64,000 bases of DNA from Streptomyces sp. F001 (GTDB lineage Bacteria; Actinomycetota; Actinomycetes; Streptomycetales; Streptomycetaceae). The translations under genes were made by a program, and so were the position numbers. The notes beneath the pieces are model-generated. The model had not been told where the DNA came from. It made no database searches and worked only from the letters and a program-made list of their open reading frames with translations. The stretch lies in NCBI RefSeq assembly GCF_004187715.1, contig NZ_QZWF01000003.1, positions 620,001 to 684,000 of the forward strand, given 5' to 3'. Positions 40,223-49,724 of this stretch are shown here, piece after piece (within the stretch, counting starts at the first letter, position 1; every line of letters starts with the position of its first letter).

Positions 40223-41232
40223 GCACCCTGACCGACACCCCGGCCTCGACCTCGTCGGCCACCCGCCCCGCCCGCGGCCCCCGGCTCGGCGGAATGACCT
40301 GGCTGGTCTGGCGGCAGCACCGGGCCGCCTACTGGACCGTCCTCGCCGCCACCGCGATCGCCCTGGCCTGGATGGTCTACCAGCGCGCCCAGTTGATGGA
40401 CTTCCTCACCGGCTACGGCTGGCCCGCCAACAGCATCGAGAGCCTGGGCCCGGAACTCGAGCCGTACACCGAGGCCTTCGTCCGCGCCTCCACCGCGCTG
40501 GGCCTGATCCCCATCCTTCTCGGCGTCTTCGTCGGCGCCCCCCTCCTCGCGGGCGACCTGGAGCACGGCACCGCCAAGCTCGTCACCACCCAGTCCACCG
40601 GCCGCCTCCGCTGGCTGGCCATCAAGCTCGGCCTGACCGCGCTGCTGATCGTGGTGAGCACGGTCGCGCTGTCCGTCGTGTTCGGCTGGTGGTGGAGCCC
40701 GGTCAAGGAACAGAACACGGTCATGTACTGGACCTCCGGCGCCGCGTTCGACACCACGGGCCCCGTGCCCGTCGCCCTCACCCTGTTCACCGTCGTGAGC
40801 GGTGTGGCCATCGGCGTGGTGCTGCGCCGCACGCTGGCGGCCATGGTGGTCACCTTCGGCTTCGCCGTCGTCGTCCAACTCGTCTGGAGTCACTTCCGGC
40901 TGGCCCTCGGTGACACGGTCACCGTCACCACCGACAAGGGCGTCCTCGCCGAGAACGCCTTCCCGACGCTGCCCGACGCCGCCTACCAGATCGACCAGTC
41001 GTACCTCACCGGCAGCGGAGAGCTCCTCGGCTGGAGCACCTGCGCGCACGAGGAGACCGAGCAGGCGCGCGAGCTCTGCCTGAAGCAGGCCGACGTCGTG
41101 GGCTGGTCGGTGGACTATCTCCCGATCTCCCAGATGTCCGGCATGCAGTGGTTCGGTGCGTCGATCCTCCTGGCCCTGACGGCCGCCGTCACGGCGTTCC
41201 TGTTCGTGTGGGGTCGTAAGCGGCTCGTCTGA
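40219..41232 (+). CDS. ABC-2-type permease of the first GntR operon
   Basis: A 337-residue integral membrane protein with about six segments: after a short cytoplasmic head (MTWLVWRQHRAAYWTVLAA) they include LGLIPILLGVFVGAPLLAG, the coupling-helix region DLEHGTAKLVTTQSTGRLRW, LLIVVSTVALSVVFGWWW, and a final ILLALTAAVTAFLFVWG. A large extracytoplasmic loop lies at about 235-310, with a Cys pair (WSTCAHEE, ELCLKQ). It forms the membrane channel for the ATPase encoded just upstream. The partner layout is repeated at 58182-59153. Confidence 0.86.
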   Translation: MSTLTDTPASTSSATRPARGPRLGGMTWLVWRQHRAAYWTVLAATAIALAWMVYQRAQLMDFLTGYGWPANSIESLGPELEPYTEAFVRASTALGLIPILLGVFVGAPLLAGDLEHGTAKLVTTQSTGRLRWLAIKLGLTALLIVVSTVALSVVFGWWWSPVKEQNTVMYWTSGAAFDTTGPVPVALTLFTVVSGVAIGVVLRRTLAAMVVTFGFAVVVQLVWSHFRLALGDTVTVTTDKGVLAENAFPTLPDAAYQIDQSYLTGSGELLGWSTCAHEETEQARELCLKQADVVGWSVDYLPISQMSGMQWFGASILLALTAAVTAFLFVWGRKRLV

Positions 41233-41386
41233 GCGCACTGCCCCGGCGCACGCTTGAGTGTGCGCCGGTACGGCACCACCTGCGCCGGAAAGATCCGGGA
41301 AAACGAGGAAAACCTACCCCTGGGCGCTCTCGGGATCTGAATCATGAGGCTCTGAGGAACGCCGGGCGAGAGCAACCGGGGGACAG

Positions 41387-42856
41387 GTGTACGGGGCAGG
41401 TTCACCGGAAGCAGACGCCGGAGACGGGCGTCAAGGCCCGCCCGGACTGGGGGAGTTGATCGGGGGCCGTTACCGGCTGGCCGGGCGGCTGGGCGCGGGC
41501 GGCATGGGCACCGTGTGGAAGGCGTACGACGAGGTGATCGGCCGCGAGGTGGCCGTCAAGGAGCCCCGGGTCGAGCGGGTGCCCGACGGGGACCGGGAGG
41601 TGCTGTTCGCCCGGCTCGAGCGTGAGGCACGTGCCGCGGCGCAGGTCGACCACCCGTCGGTGGTGGCCATCCACGACGTCGTGACAGTGGAGCGGCGGCC
41701 GTGGATCGTCATGGAGTTCATCCGGGGCAGATCGCTCGCCGACGTGCTGGCGGAGGGCACACTGACGCCGGCCCGGGCCGCTCGTATCGCGCTGCCCGTG
41801 GCCGGCGCGCTCGCCGCGGCCCATGAGATCAAGGTGCTGCACAGGGACGTGAAACCGGGCAACGTCATGCTCGCCCGGTCCGGCCACGTCCTGCTCACCG
41901 ACTTCGGCATCGCCCAGGTCGAGGGCGAGACACCGCTGACGGAGCCGGGGGCGGTGGTCGGCAGCCCCGAGTACATGGCGCCGGAGCGGGTCCTGGGCAG
42001 GGCGCCGGGGCCGGAGTCGGACTTCTTCTCGCTCGGGGTGCTGCTCTACACGGCTCTCGAGGGTTTCTCTCCGTTCCGGCGCCCGACGGCGCCGGCGACG
42101 TTCCAGGCCGTACTCCACGCCGACCCGCCCGCCCCCGCGCAGGCGGGTGAACTCGCCGGCCTGGTCATGCGGTTGCTGAGCAAGAAGCCCCAGGCGAGGC
42201 CGGACATAGGGGAGATCGTCTCCGTGCTGGAGAGGGCCGCGGGCCCGGACCCCGTCCCGGTGGGGCCGCCGCCGTCCGGCAAGGGCGCCCGGGGACGACG
42301 CCGGCTGCGGACCGGCCCCGCGGCGTTGACCGCCTCGGTCGTGACCGGTGCCACCGTGGCCGCGCTGATGTGGCCGGGCGCCGGGCGTCCAGGCAGCGGC
42401 GCGTCCGAGATCCCCGAGGGCTGGAAGCTGCAGCACAAGCTCGGCGCATCGCTCGCCGTCCCGGACGACTACGAAGCCCATGTCTCCCCTGACGCCGTGG
42501 CCTTCCAGGAGCACGAGGGCCAGGTGCACCGGCAGGTGGTGCTGCTCCGCTGGGATGTGCCGCAGGGGTCCGCGAAGGAGCGGGCGGAGTACTTCTACCG
42601 GGAGTACACGGCGAACAAGGCATTCACCGACGTTCGGATCGTGCTCTTCGAGGTGGAGGTGGAAGGCCGCAGGAGCACGGCCCTCACCATGACCTACCGC
42701 CCGGTCGGAGGCCGGCTCTGGCGCAAGAGCGAGCTGTTCCACAACGCGGGCGGTGAGCTGTGGAAGATCATCGTCGACTCGGCCGTGACCAACGAGCTGG
42801 ACACCGGCGCCGACGAGCTCTTCAACGGCGCCGTCGACACCCTCCGGACCAGCTGA
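41387..42856 (+). CDS. Membrane-anchored Ser/Thr protein kinase (PknB-like)
   Basis: A 489-residue kinase. The glycine loop is LGAGGMGTVWKA (about 35-46), the ATP lysine is K58 in VAVKEP, the catalytic loop HRDVKPGN lies near 154, TDFGIAQ near 172, and PEYMAPE ends the activation segment. A single membrane segment (about 306-326) leads to an extracytoplasmic domain of about 155 residues (IPEGWKLQHKLGASLAVPDDY onward) with no PASTA repeats; it may sense a wall or extracellular cue. GTG 41387 follows GGGGGACAG. It is monocistronic and convergent with the DUF2637-like gene. The target proteins are unknown. Confidence 0.88.
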   Translation: MYGAGSPEADAGDGRQGPPGLGELIGGRYRLAGRLGAGGMGTVWKAYDEVIGREVAVKEPRVERVPDGDREVLFARLEREARAAAQVDHPSVVAIHDVVTVERRPWIVMEFIRGRSLADVLAEGTLTPARAARIALPVAGALAAAHEIKVLHRDVKPGNVMLARSGHVLLTDFGIAQVEGETPLTEPGAVVGSPEYMAPERVLGRAPGPESDFFSLGVLLYTALEGFSPFRRPTAPATFQAVLHADPPAPAQAGELAGLVMRLLSKKPQARPDIGEIVSVLERAAGPDPVPVGPPPSGKGARGRRRLRTGPAALTASVVTGATVAALMWPGAGRPGSGASEIPEGWKLQHKLGASLAVPDDYEAHVSPDAVAFQEHEGQVHRQVVLLRWDVPQGSAKERAEYFYREYTANKAFTDVRIVLFEVEVEGRRSTALTMTYRPVGGRLWRKSELFHNAGGELWKIIVDSAVTNELDTGADELFNGAVDTLRTS

Positions 42857-42870
42857 ACCGGCCGCAGCCC

Positions 42871-43539
42871 TCAGGGCTTGGACTTCCCCTGACTGCCCAC
42901 GGCGTGCCGAGGCCGGCGCTTTGTCGAGACCTGGCCGACGAGCTCCCAGAAACACACCAGAGCGGTGACCGGCGGAATTCCGAAGATCACTAACGACAGG
43001 ATCGAGCGCGACGAGTGGCCGACCGACAGCGCCACAGCCAGGGCGGACGCGGCGAGGATGACGCACCAGGACCGCCGTGCGCTCCGCTGCTGAACGGTGG
43101 CCCGCACGATGGACAGCGCCGCCACCAGCCACGGCCCGAACACCGTCATCGGCCACCACTGCGCAAATCTCATGGGCAGCACGGACGAGGCGATGGCGCG
43201 CAGTTGGTCATAGGAATAGGAGAGCGACCATCCCAGCATGCACACCGCGCTCAACGTGATCGCCGCGATCAGGAGCGTGACGTGAGTGACACGCTGACCG
43301 CCGTCAAGGAAATGGGATTCCGGGTGGGGCCGCCGCCGGTTGCTCCTGCGGTGCGGTCGTCCGGCCAGCCGGTCCGGAGCGGGCTCGGCGGACGCGGTGG
43401 ACAGCATCTGGGCCAGTTCCTCGACCGGGTCCCAGTCGTTCGGCGGGATGTCCGGTTCCGGGGCCACGCTCCACAGCTGCTGGGTATCGACCGAGGTCTG
43501 AAAATCGTAGAGCCCGGACTCATCGCGCATCGTGGTCAT
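42871..43539 (-). CDS. DUF2637-like membrane protein
   Basis: A 222-residue protein with a disordered, charged N-terminus (1-75), then four membrane segments (about 85-105, 115-140, 150-170 and 175-195) with LLIAAITLSAVCMLGWSLSY, then DQLRAIA, and MTVFGPWLVAALSIVRA. These match DUF2637, a family frequent on Streptomyces plasmids and integrative elements and in their chromosomal relatives. The function is unknown, although some relatives are spread (Spd) proteins. The start codon overlaps the end of the 64-residue ORF upstream by 20 nt, indicating translational coupling. Confidence 0.68.
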   Translation of the reverse strand: MTTMRDESGLYDFQTSVDTQQLWSVAPEPDIPPNDWDPVEELAQMLSTASAEPAPDRLAGRPHRRSNRRRPHPESHFLDGGQRVTHVTLLIAAITLSAVCMLGWSLSYSYDQLRAIASSVLPMRFAQWWPMTVFGPWLVAALSIVRATVQQRSARRSWCVILAASALAVALSVGHSSRSILSLVIFGIPPVTALVCFWELVGQVSTKRRPRHAVGSQGKSKP

Positions 43540-43714
43540 ACAGCCCCATCATCGCCCGGAGGTATTCGCTTTCCATCTGTCTGATCTTTTTATGGAAATC
43601 ATCAAGCAGATCCGAGCAGTACATGAGGCGCGCATCGATATCTGTCTCGAGGTCGCCGGTGTCGTGCCCGAAAAGCGTCTTGGCCACGGGCCCTTCCTTC
43701 CAAGTCACGATCAC
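43520..43714 (-). CDS. 64-residue hypothetical protein coupled to the DUF2637-like gene
   Basis: A small acidic/helical ORF: MIVTWKEGPVAKTLFGHDTG, then LMYCSDLLDDFHKKIRQM, ending in GLYDHDAR. No family is recognised. Support comes from its 20-nt overlap with the next gene, from same-strand coding-like composition, and from a helix-forming heptad-like centre. An internal GTG (VAKTLFG) is an alternative start. The surrounding DNA to 43833 is noticeably less GC-rich than the rest of the window. Confidence 0.5.
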   Translation of the reverse strand: MIVTWKEGPVAKTLFGHDTGDLETDIDARLMYCSDLLDDFHKKIRQMESEYLRAMMGLYDHDAR

Positions 43715-43833
43715 CTAACGAGCCCAACAGCGGGTGAGATGTCGGGCATTCGGGGGATGCAGGTCACTCGAAAGGGGTGCGCGGAGTGTGAATAACAGCA
43801 CGCAATCGGCGGTACTTTAAGCGCCGAAGGAAA

Positions 43834-44679
43834 TTATATTCCGGGATTACCGTCGTCGGTGTGCGGGTTCGTGCGCTGTTCCGTGTGCTGCAGGATCAGC
43901 GCCGCTTCCGTGGTCCGGCACAGCGCCTCGACCGCGTGGCGCAGTCCCCGCCAGGAGGCCAGGCCGAGCACGATGCCGACCGGAGCCGCGGGCCACCACC
44001 AGATGCCGAGCAGCGTGAACGCCGTGCTCCAGGCGAGACCCTCGCAGGCCGCGTCATAGGCGTCGCGGGCATCGGCCAGCGCGGCGCGGGACGTGTCGGG
44101 TGCCGCGAGCAGGAGCGTGGTCCACCCGTTCGCGATGTCGTCGCCGCTCTCCGCTCTGACGCGTGTCTCGGTGGTGCGGAACCGGTCGCTCGACCAGGTG
44201 GGGGAGCCGGGCTCGGCCTCCTCGGTGCGGGCCCGGCGCGCGTCGAGCCGGTCGGCGCGCAGCTCTTTGCCGTCGTCGCGCGCCCGTACGGCCTGCCGTC
44301 CGAGTTCCGCCGGCGGCACCCAGCGTCGTACCCGCCATGCGGTCAGCCGCCGGCCCAGCGGCATCAGCCACCACGGCCAGGCTCCCGACGCAAGCGCCCC
44401 GATCGCGGCCGCGGCGTACGGCACCGCGAACGCGGCCCCCACCACCGGCACCGCGACGAGCACGAGCGACGCGATGCCGTCGGCGGTCGGGCCGCCGCCC
44501 AGCCTGAGCGCGTCGGCGATCCGCTCGCGGGCGAGCGCGATGTCGTTCCAGTGGCGCTGGCCCAGCTGCCCGCCGCCCACGAGCGCGACCACGACGAACA
44601 GCGCGGCGGGCAGCAGCCGCCGCAGGAACCACCTGTCCGGGATGCGTTTCTGCAGCTCTATGAGCAGGCCCAGTCCCAC
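43834..44679 (-). CDS. Membrane protein of the CHAT locus, hypothetical
   Basis: A 281-residue protein. An N-terminal membrane segment pair lies at about 17-35 (FLRRLLPAALFVVVALVGGG) and 68-105 (IASLVLVAVPVVGAAFAVPYAA), then AWPWWLMPLGRRL. A long charged helical region follows (about 115-215; ELGRQAVRARDDGKELRADR), and then a second hydrophobic pair (WSTAFTLLGIWWWPAAPVGIVL). No family is named. GTG 44679 is 5 nt after the stop of the Cys-rich gene, so the two are co-translated. Sitting divergent to a TPR-CHAT protease-like gene, it is a candidate substrate or pore-type effector of that system, which is inference. Confidence 0.55.
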   Translation of the reverse strand: MGLGLLIELQKRIPDRWFLRRLLPAALFVVVALVGGGQLGQRHWNDIALARERIADALRLGGGPTADGIASLVLVAVPVVGAAFAVPYAAAAIGALASGAWPWWLMPLGRRLTAWRVRRWVPPAELGRQAVRARDDGKELRADRLDARRARTEEAEPGSPTWSSDRFRTTETRVRAESGDDIANGWTTLLLAAPDTSRAALADARDAYDAACEGLAWSTAFTLLGIWWWPAAPVGIVLGLASWRGLRHAVEALCRTTEAALILQHTEQRTNPHTDDGNPGI

Positions 44680-44684
44680 CGCCG

Positions 44685-45095
44685 TCAGCCGTCCACCAGG
44701 CGCATCGGCCGGTCGGCCAGGGCGCAGGTCGGCGTGTCCGGCAAGGCGCCGTCCCGCAGGTCGACCCGGGCGCAGCGGCGCGTGGGACAGACCCAGCCGG
44801 TCGACTGCGGTGTGGGGGCGCCCGGCCACTGCGGCATGGGGACGCCAGGCCAGTTGCCCACACCCATCGTGGGGCGCAGCCCGAGCCCGCCGGGGATGCC
44901 GGCCGCCTCGACGGCGTCGTGCAGCGCGCGTACGGAGTCCCGCCACTCGGTGGTGGCCGGTTCGGCGTCCCGTACGACCGCGAAGTGCGCGTCCCAGAGG
45001 GCGGGGCCGATCAGTTCGCGTACCGCGTCCACGTTGCGGCACAGGTATTCGACGGCATCCTCGTACACCCGGCGCGCTTTCGCCCCGTCCCCCAC
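44685..45095 (-). CDS. Small Cys-rich (zinc-ribbon-like) protein of the CHAT locus
   Basis: A 136-residue protein. The N-terminal half is helical (ARRVYEDAVEYLCRNVDAVR, PALWDAHFAVVRDAEPATTEW), followed by a Pro/Gly-rich linker and a C-terminal Cys cluster GWVCPTRRCARVDL...PTCALADRPMRLV, resembling a small zinc ribbon with one ligand not obvious. I recall similar proteins beside CHAT-domain genes in Streptomyces but cannot name a family. GTG 45095 is chosen because GGGAGGCCTCC precedes it; GTG 45125 is an alternative. It diverges from the CHAT gene with about 67 nt between starts, so both promoters share this gap. Confidence 0.55.
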   Translation of the reverse strand: MGDGAKARRVYEDAVEYLCRNVDAVRELIGPALWDAHFAVVRDAEPATTEWRDSVRALHDAVEAAGIPGGLGLRPTMGVGNWPGVPMPQWPGAPTPQSTGWVCPTRRCARVDLRDGALPDTPTCALADRPMRLVDG

Positions 45096-45162
45096 GGAGG
45101 CCTCCCTGAAAGTCCCGAGAACCACTGCTCTCTGACAGGCGGTCAGACTAATGTAAGAGGTG

Positions 45163-48100
45163 ATGACTGAGCTTCGGGACCGAGTGGCCGCACGCCTCGT
45201 CACAGCTCAGAACGCCCGCGATCCGGCGCCGCTGCGCGGCCAGGACGCGGTGGACGATGCGCTGGCTCTGCTGCGGGAGGCCGCGCCGTCGCCGGAGGAA
45301 GCGGTCGACCTCGACTCTGTCGCCGACGTCTTCTGGACCTTCTGGTCTCGCCATCAGGGCACCGGCGACCCGGAGGCACAGCAGAACCTGTTCGTCACGT
45401 TGGGCACCTACGGCTTTCTGTGCACGCGTCTGCCCGAGAGCCGGCTTCCCGAGGACCTGCGGGAGGGCTTCGGCCCCGCCGATCCGTCGCACGAGGCCCG
45501 GTTCGCCCACCTCGTGAGTTCGGCGCACGCCGATGCCGCGGTCAAGGCGCCGGATCCGGCAGCGCCCGAGCCGCGGGCCGCGCTGGAACGGGCGCTCGCC
45601 TGGTCGGACTCGGCGATCGAGTACGTACTGGCGAATGACCATGCGGGATTCGTGGAGTTGGCGTTCCATGCCCTCCAGCTCAACGTGACCCGCTTTCATG
45701 TCACCGCCGACCCGGACGGGCTGGCCGCGGCGGCGCGGTACGCCCGGGCGGTGTGCCGGCGGCTGGCCTCCGTCCCGCCCGGTTTCCTCGACCCCGCCCG
45801 GGCCCAGGAGGTCGCCGCTGTCGCCCTGAGTACGCTGATGGACGCCGCGCGGCTGCTCGGCGCGCCCCCGCTCGCCCTGGTCGAGCGGCTGGTGGCGGCG
45901 GCCCCGGACGGCGCACTCGCCCCGGAGGCGGCCGAAGGGCTGCGCTTCCTGCGAGAGCTGTACGCCCACCCCGTCACCTGGCCCGGCGAACGGGACCTGC
46001 ACATCGGCGCGGCCATCGCCGACGCGGGCATCCGCGAGCACGACGCGGGCCGGATCGCCTGCGCCGTACGACGGCTGCGCGCGGCCCTGGCCGAGACCCC
46101 CGCCGGCCATCCGGCGCACTCCGAGGTCACTGCCGTCCTCGGTCAGGCGCTCGCGGCCCTGGGCAGGGAGCGCGGTGACGAGGAGGCGACCCGCGAGGCG
46201 GCCGAACTGCTCGACGGGCTCGGCGTGGTGAGCGAGGAGGATCAGGAACTTGCCGCCGCCTACCTGGAGTTGGAGGAACTGAGCGGCGGTGACGATCCGC
46301 GCCGTGCCGGGCCGGCGCTCGCCCGCCTCGTCGAGCAGCTTCGACAGCGCGCCGCGCGCCAGGGCGACACCCCGGACATTCACCTCGAAATCCTCGACCT
46401 GCTCACCCGGGTCGACGACCGGACGGGCGAGATCGACCCCGACGCCGTCTCCGACGAGCGGATCACCCGGTACGGCACCGCCCTTGCCGCACTTCCCGCC
46501 GACCAGCCGCAGCGCCACGCCTACGTCGCCGTACTGGCCGCGCTCACCGGGCTGCGGGGGCAGGCCCTGCGGCGGACGGCGCCGGACCGGGCGGAACTGC
46601 TCGCCGCTCAGGCCCGGCAGCTGACCGAGGAGGCGCTGTCCGGGGCGCCGGCCGACTTCCTGGCGTCGGGACTGCTGCAGCGGGGCGTTTTCGACGCCGC
46701 ACTGTCCGTCGCGGTCATGTCGGTCCCCATGGGCACCGCGTATCCCGAGGGTCTCATCGGCTCGATCGGCTCGAACGGCGAACCGGTCGACGGAGCGGAC
46801 GAAGACCTGGCCAAGGACCTGGCCAGGATGACCTCGTACCTGTCCCGCATGAACGATCTCCGCCTGGACGACCCCGAGAACCTCGACGCCGACATCGAGG
46901 TCATCCGGGAGATGCTCGCGGACACGGACGGGGAAGACCTCTCCGGACGGGCACAGCTGTCCGCCGCGCTCGGCAGCGCGCTGTTCGCCCGGGCGGCCGG
47001 CCGCGGCGACCCCTCCGCCCTCGAGGAGGTCGTGGAACTGCTGCGCTTTGCGCGCGCGCACGCGCCGGACATGTCCGGACAGGTGGACCGGATTCTCGCC
47101 GAGGCGCTCACGACCCTGTCCATCGGCCGTTTCGACGCGGAAGGGGCGCGCGAGGCCGCGGCACTCCTCGCCTCGTCGGCGGCCGCCCCCGGCCTGCCGG
47201 CGGACGAGGAGGAACGGGCGGACGGCCATCTGGTGCTCACCGACACCGACCGGGCGCTGATGGCGTCCCACACCGAGCTCCACAACGCCCTGCAGAACTA
47301 CCTGTTCGGCCACGAACCGGCCCAGCTCGAACGGGCCCGGGAGGTCGCCCGGCGGATGAAGGAGCTCGCAGGTGACGCGCCTGCCGGGGCGGCGGGTGCC
47401 GGGCCGCACTGGTACGACCTCATGGGCGACGCGTACGTCGACCTGGTCGAGACCGTGGGACCGGCCGGCGGGCCGCGGCCCGACCTCACCGACGAGGTGG
47501 TCGACCAGTGCCGCAGGACGTTCGCCGCATGCCCTGCCGGACACCCGATGCGGCCCATGATCACGATGACGCTCGCGCGGGCGCTGATGCAGCGTGCCGT
47601 CGCGCTTCGCGGCACCGAACCGGAGCGTGCGGCACGCCTCATGGCCGAGGCCGACGATCTGAGCGACATCCTCGAGGCGGAGACGCCACAGGGGTCCCCG
47701 ATCGACCTCGCCGCGATGACGCGAACCTTCGTCGACCTCATCGGCCGTGGCCGCCTCCCTGAGGTGTCCCCCTCGAACACTCCGTCTCCCCGGACACCGC
47801 AGACCCCGGCACATCCGGCACTTTCACAGGAGAACCCCCTCGCGTCCTTGATGGCGCCCATGCTGGCCCGCCTGTCCGGCGTCGCGGACCCCGGCATGTG
47901 GCGCGACCCCGCGATCCCGGTGTGGATGCGGGCCAGCGGTGAGATCGGCGCCGCGGCCGGCGCGCTGGGCAGGCCGCAGCCCCGTATCGACCTGGCCCTG
48001 TCCCATCTCGAAGCGGCCGTCGAGGCCATGGCGGACGTCACCGACCGGGGCAGCGACCAGCAGTCCGCCGAGCACGGTCTGGTGACGTTCGAAGGGGACA

Positions 48101-49659
48101 TCCGGGCGGTCGTCGAGCTGGTCCTCATGCAGATCCTCGGCCGCGAGGGCGCCGCCCGGCTGCCCGCCCAGCTGGAGCGGATGATGCAGAGCATCGAGGC
48201 GGCCGCGGCGGAGCAGCGCGCGCCCGACGGCCTGCCCGATCTGCGTGCGCTCTTCCGCACCGTCGAAGGCCCCGACGTGGACCGCGCCGCCGAACTGCTC
48301 GAACGCGGCCGCGGCCTGCTGCTGGCCCGGCGGATCGAGGCCCGCGCGGACATCGGCGACCTGCGGTCGGCGCACCCCGCGCTGGCGGCCGAGTTCGAGC
48401 GGCTGACCGACCAGCTCGCCGACGAGCCCGAGGTGCCCGACCCCGCACCCCCCGGGCACGCCGAGTGGGCCCGGCTGGCTCGGCTCCGCGCCTCCCGCGA
48501 GCTCGACGAACTGGTCAAGCGGATCCGTAGCCGGCCGGGCTTCGACGGCTTCCTGCGCCCGCTGACCGCCGAGGAGCTGCGCACGCTCGCGGCCGACGGC
48601 CCTGTCGTCGTCCTCAACCACGGCAAAAGCTTCTGCCTTGCCCTCGTCGTCACCCACCGGTCGATCACCGCCCTGCATCTCGAACCCGGGGCCGACGAGA
48701 TCGCCGACGCGGCCCGACGGCTTCGGGACGCCGTCGGCGCCATCAATGCGCACGGCATGTCGAGGCCGTCCCTGGCGCAGCTCGTCGCCGCCGGGGCGAC
48801 GGTCCGCGAGACGCTGGCGTGGACGTGGCACAAGATCGTGCGGCCGGTGCTGGAGCTGGTCGGGGCGGCGGACCCGGTTCCCCGCCAGGGCGTGTGGCCG
48901 CGGGTGTGGTGGGTCCCGACCGGTGCCTTCAGCGCCCTGCCGCTGCACGCGGCCCAGTGCACCTCGCGCGACTGCGAACTCGACGGCTGCGGCGCCGCGC
49001 TCGACGCCGTGGTGTCGTCGTACGTTCCCGGTCTGCAGACCCTGGCGTACGCCCGCACCAGGGCCAGGGACCGCGGCACTGCCGACCACGGCGGCGCCCT
49101 GCTGGTCGCCGCGCCGGAGGACGAGCTGCCCGGCGTCGCCGCGGCGGCCGGCTACGCGGCGGAACTCCTCGGTGCGCGCGAGCCGTTGGTGGGTACCGCG
49201 GCGACCCGTGAGGCCGTGCTGGCCGCGCTCGGCAGCACCTCGTGGGCGCACTTCGGCTGCCACGCGGCCACCGACCCGGCGGAACCCTCCGGCGCGCTGC
49301 TCCACCTGCCGAGCGGCGAGACCGTGTCCGTCCTCGAGATCTGCCGGGCCCGGCCGCACTCGGCGCAGCTCGCCTTCCTCGCGGCCTGCGGCACCGCACG
49401 CACGGCGGAGCGGCTGACGGACGAGGCCATCCACATCACCAGCTCGTTCCTCCTCGCCGGTTTCCCCACGGCGGTCGGCACCCTCTGGGAGATCGACAGC
49501 GCGCACGCCGACCACGTCACCCGCGATTTCTACCGCCGTATGACAGGCGACGGCGCCGCCACCGCAGCCCATGCCCTGCACGACACCGTCCGACAGCTAC
49601 GACGCCGCATACCCGACCGTCCGCACATCTGGGCGGCGTACGTCCACGCGGGGACGTAG
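45163..49659 (+). CDS. TPR-CHAT domain caspase-like protein
   Basis: A giant 1,498-residue soluble protein. About the first 1,100 residues are Ala/Leu/Glu-rich helical repeats, TPR-like, with several recurring ExxRxAAxLL-type helices. The C-terminal 300 residues are a CHAT (caspase HetF-associated with TPR) protease domain: WWVPTGAFSALPLHAA, the catalytic His at about 1367 in AHFGCHAATDP, and the catalytic Cys at about 1409 in FLAACGTARTAE, with a late block TSSFLLAGFPTAVGTLWEI. CHAT proteases are separase/caspase relatives, and in bacteria they act in cell-suicide and CRISPR-linked (Csx29) pathways by cleaving a partner. ATG 45163 is favoured, with AAGAGG upstream; a GTG lies at 45160. The divergent genes at 43834-45095 are likely partners. 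Confidence 0.85.
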   Translation: MTELRDRVAARLVTAQNARDPAPLRGQDAVDDALALLREAAPSPEEAVDLDSVADVFWTFWSRHQGTGDPEAQQNLFVTLGTYGFLCTRLPESRLPEDLREGFGPADPSHEARFAHLVSSAHADAAVKAPDPAAPEPRAALERALAWSDSAIEYVLANDHAGFVELAFHALQLNVTRFHVTADPDGLAAAARYARAVCRRLASVPPGFLDPARAQEVAAVALSTLMDAARLLGAPPLALVERLVAAAPDGALAPEAAEGLRFLRELYAHPVTWPGERDLHIGAAIADAGIREHDAGRIACAVRRLRAALAETPAGHPAHSEVTAVLGQALAALGRERGDEEATREAAELLDGLGVVSEEDQELAAAYLELEELSGGDDPRRAGPALARLVEQLRQRAARQGDTPDIHLEILDLLTRVDDRTGEIDPDAVSDERITRYGTALAALPADQPQRHAYVAVLAALTGLRGQALRRTAPDRAELLAAQARQLTEEALSGAPADFLASGLLQRGVFDAALSVAVMSVPMGTAYPEGLIGSIGSNGEPVDGADEDLAKDLARMTSYLSRMNDLRLDDPENLDADIEVIREMLADTDGEDLSGRAQLSAALGSALFARAAGRGDPSALEEVVELLRFARAHAPDMSGQVDRILAEALTTLSIGRFDAEGAREAAALLASSAAAPGLPADEEERADGHLVLTDTDRALMASHTELHNALQNYLFGHEPAQLERAREVARRMKELAGDAPAGAAGAGPHWYDLMGDAYVDLVETVGPAGGPRPDLTDEVVDQCRRTFAACPAGHPMRPMITMTLARALMQRAVALRGTEPERAARLMAEADDLSDILEAETPQGSPIDLAAMTRTFVDLIGRGRLPEVSPSNTPSPRTPQTPAHPALSQENPLASLMAPMLARLSGVADPGMWRDPAIPVWMRASGEIGAAAGALGRPQPRIDLALSHLEAAVEAMADVTDRGSDQQSAEHGLVTFEGDIRAVVELVLMQILGREGAARLPAQLERMMQSIEAAAAEQRAPDGLPDLRALFRTVEGPDVDRAAELLERGRGLLLARRIEARADIGDLRSAHPALAAEFERLTDQLADEPEVPDPAPPGHAEWARLARLRASRELDELVKRIRSRPGFDGFLRPLTAEELRTLAADGPVVVLNHGKSFCLALVVTHRSITALHLEPGADEIADAARRLRDAVGAINAHGMSRPSLAQLVAAGATVRETLAWTWHKIVRPVLELVGAADPVPRQGVWPRVWWVPTGAFSALPLHAAQCTSRDCELDGCGAALDAVVSSYVPGLQTLAYARTRARDRGTADHGGALLVAAPEDELPGVAAAAGYAAELLGAREPLVGTAATREAVLAALGSTSWAHFGCHAATDPAEPSGALLHLPSGETVSVLEICRARPHSAQLAFLAACGTARTAERLTDEAIHITSSFLLAGFPTAVGTLWEIDSAHADHVTRDFYRRMTGDGAATAAHALHDTVRQLRRRIPDRPHIWAAYVHAGT

Positions 49660-49724
49660 TCCCGGCCGCGGCCGGGGATCGCGGCGATGTGGTCTACGGG
49701 GAGAATGTGGTCCAGGGGGAGTCC

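Noticed and set aside
45148..47814. 888-codon open frame on the minus strand
   Set aside because: It lies wholly antisense to the TPR part of the CHAT gene; low-complexity Arg/Gly/Val product without motifs.
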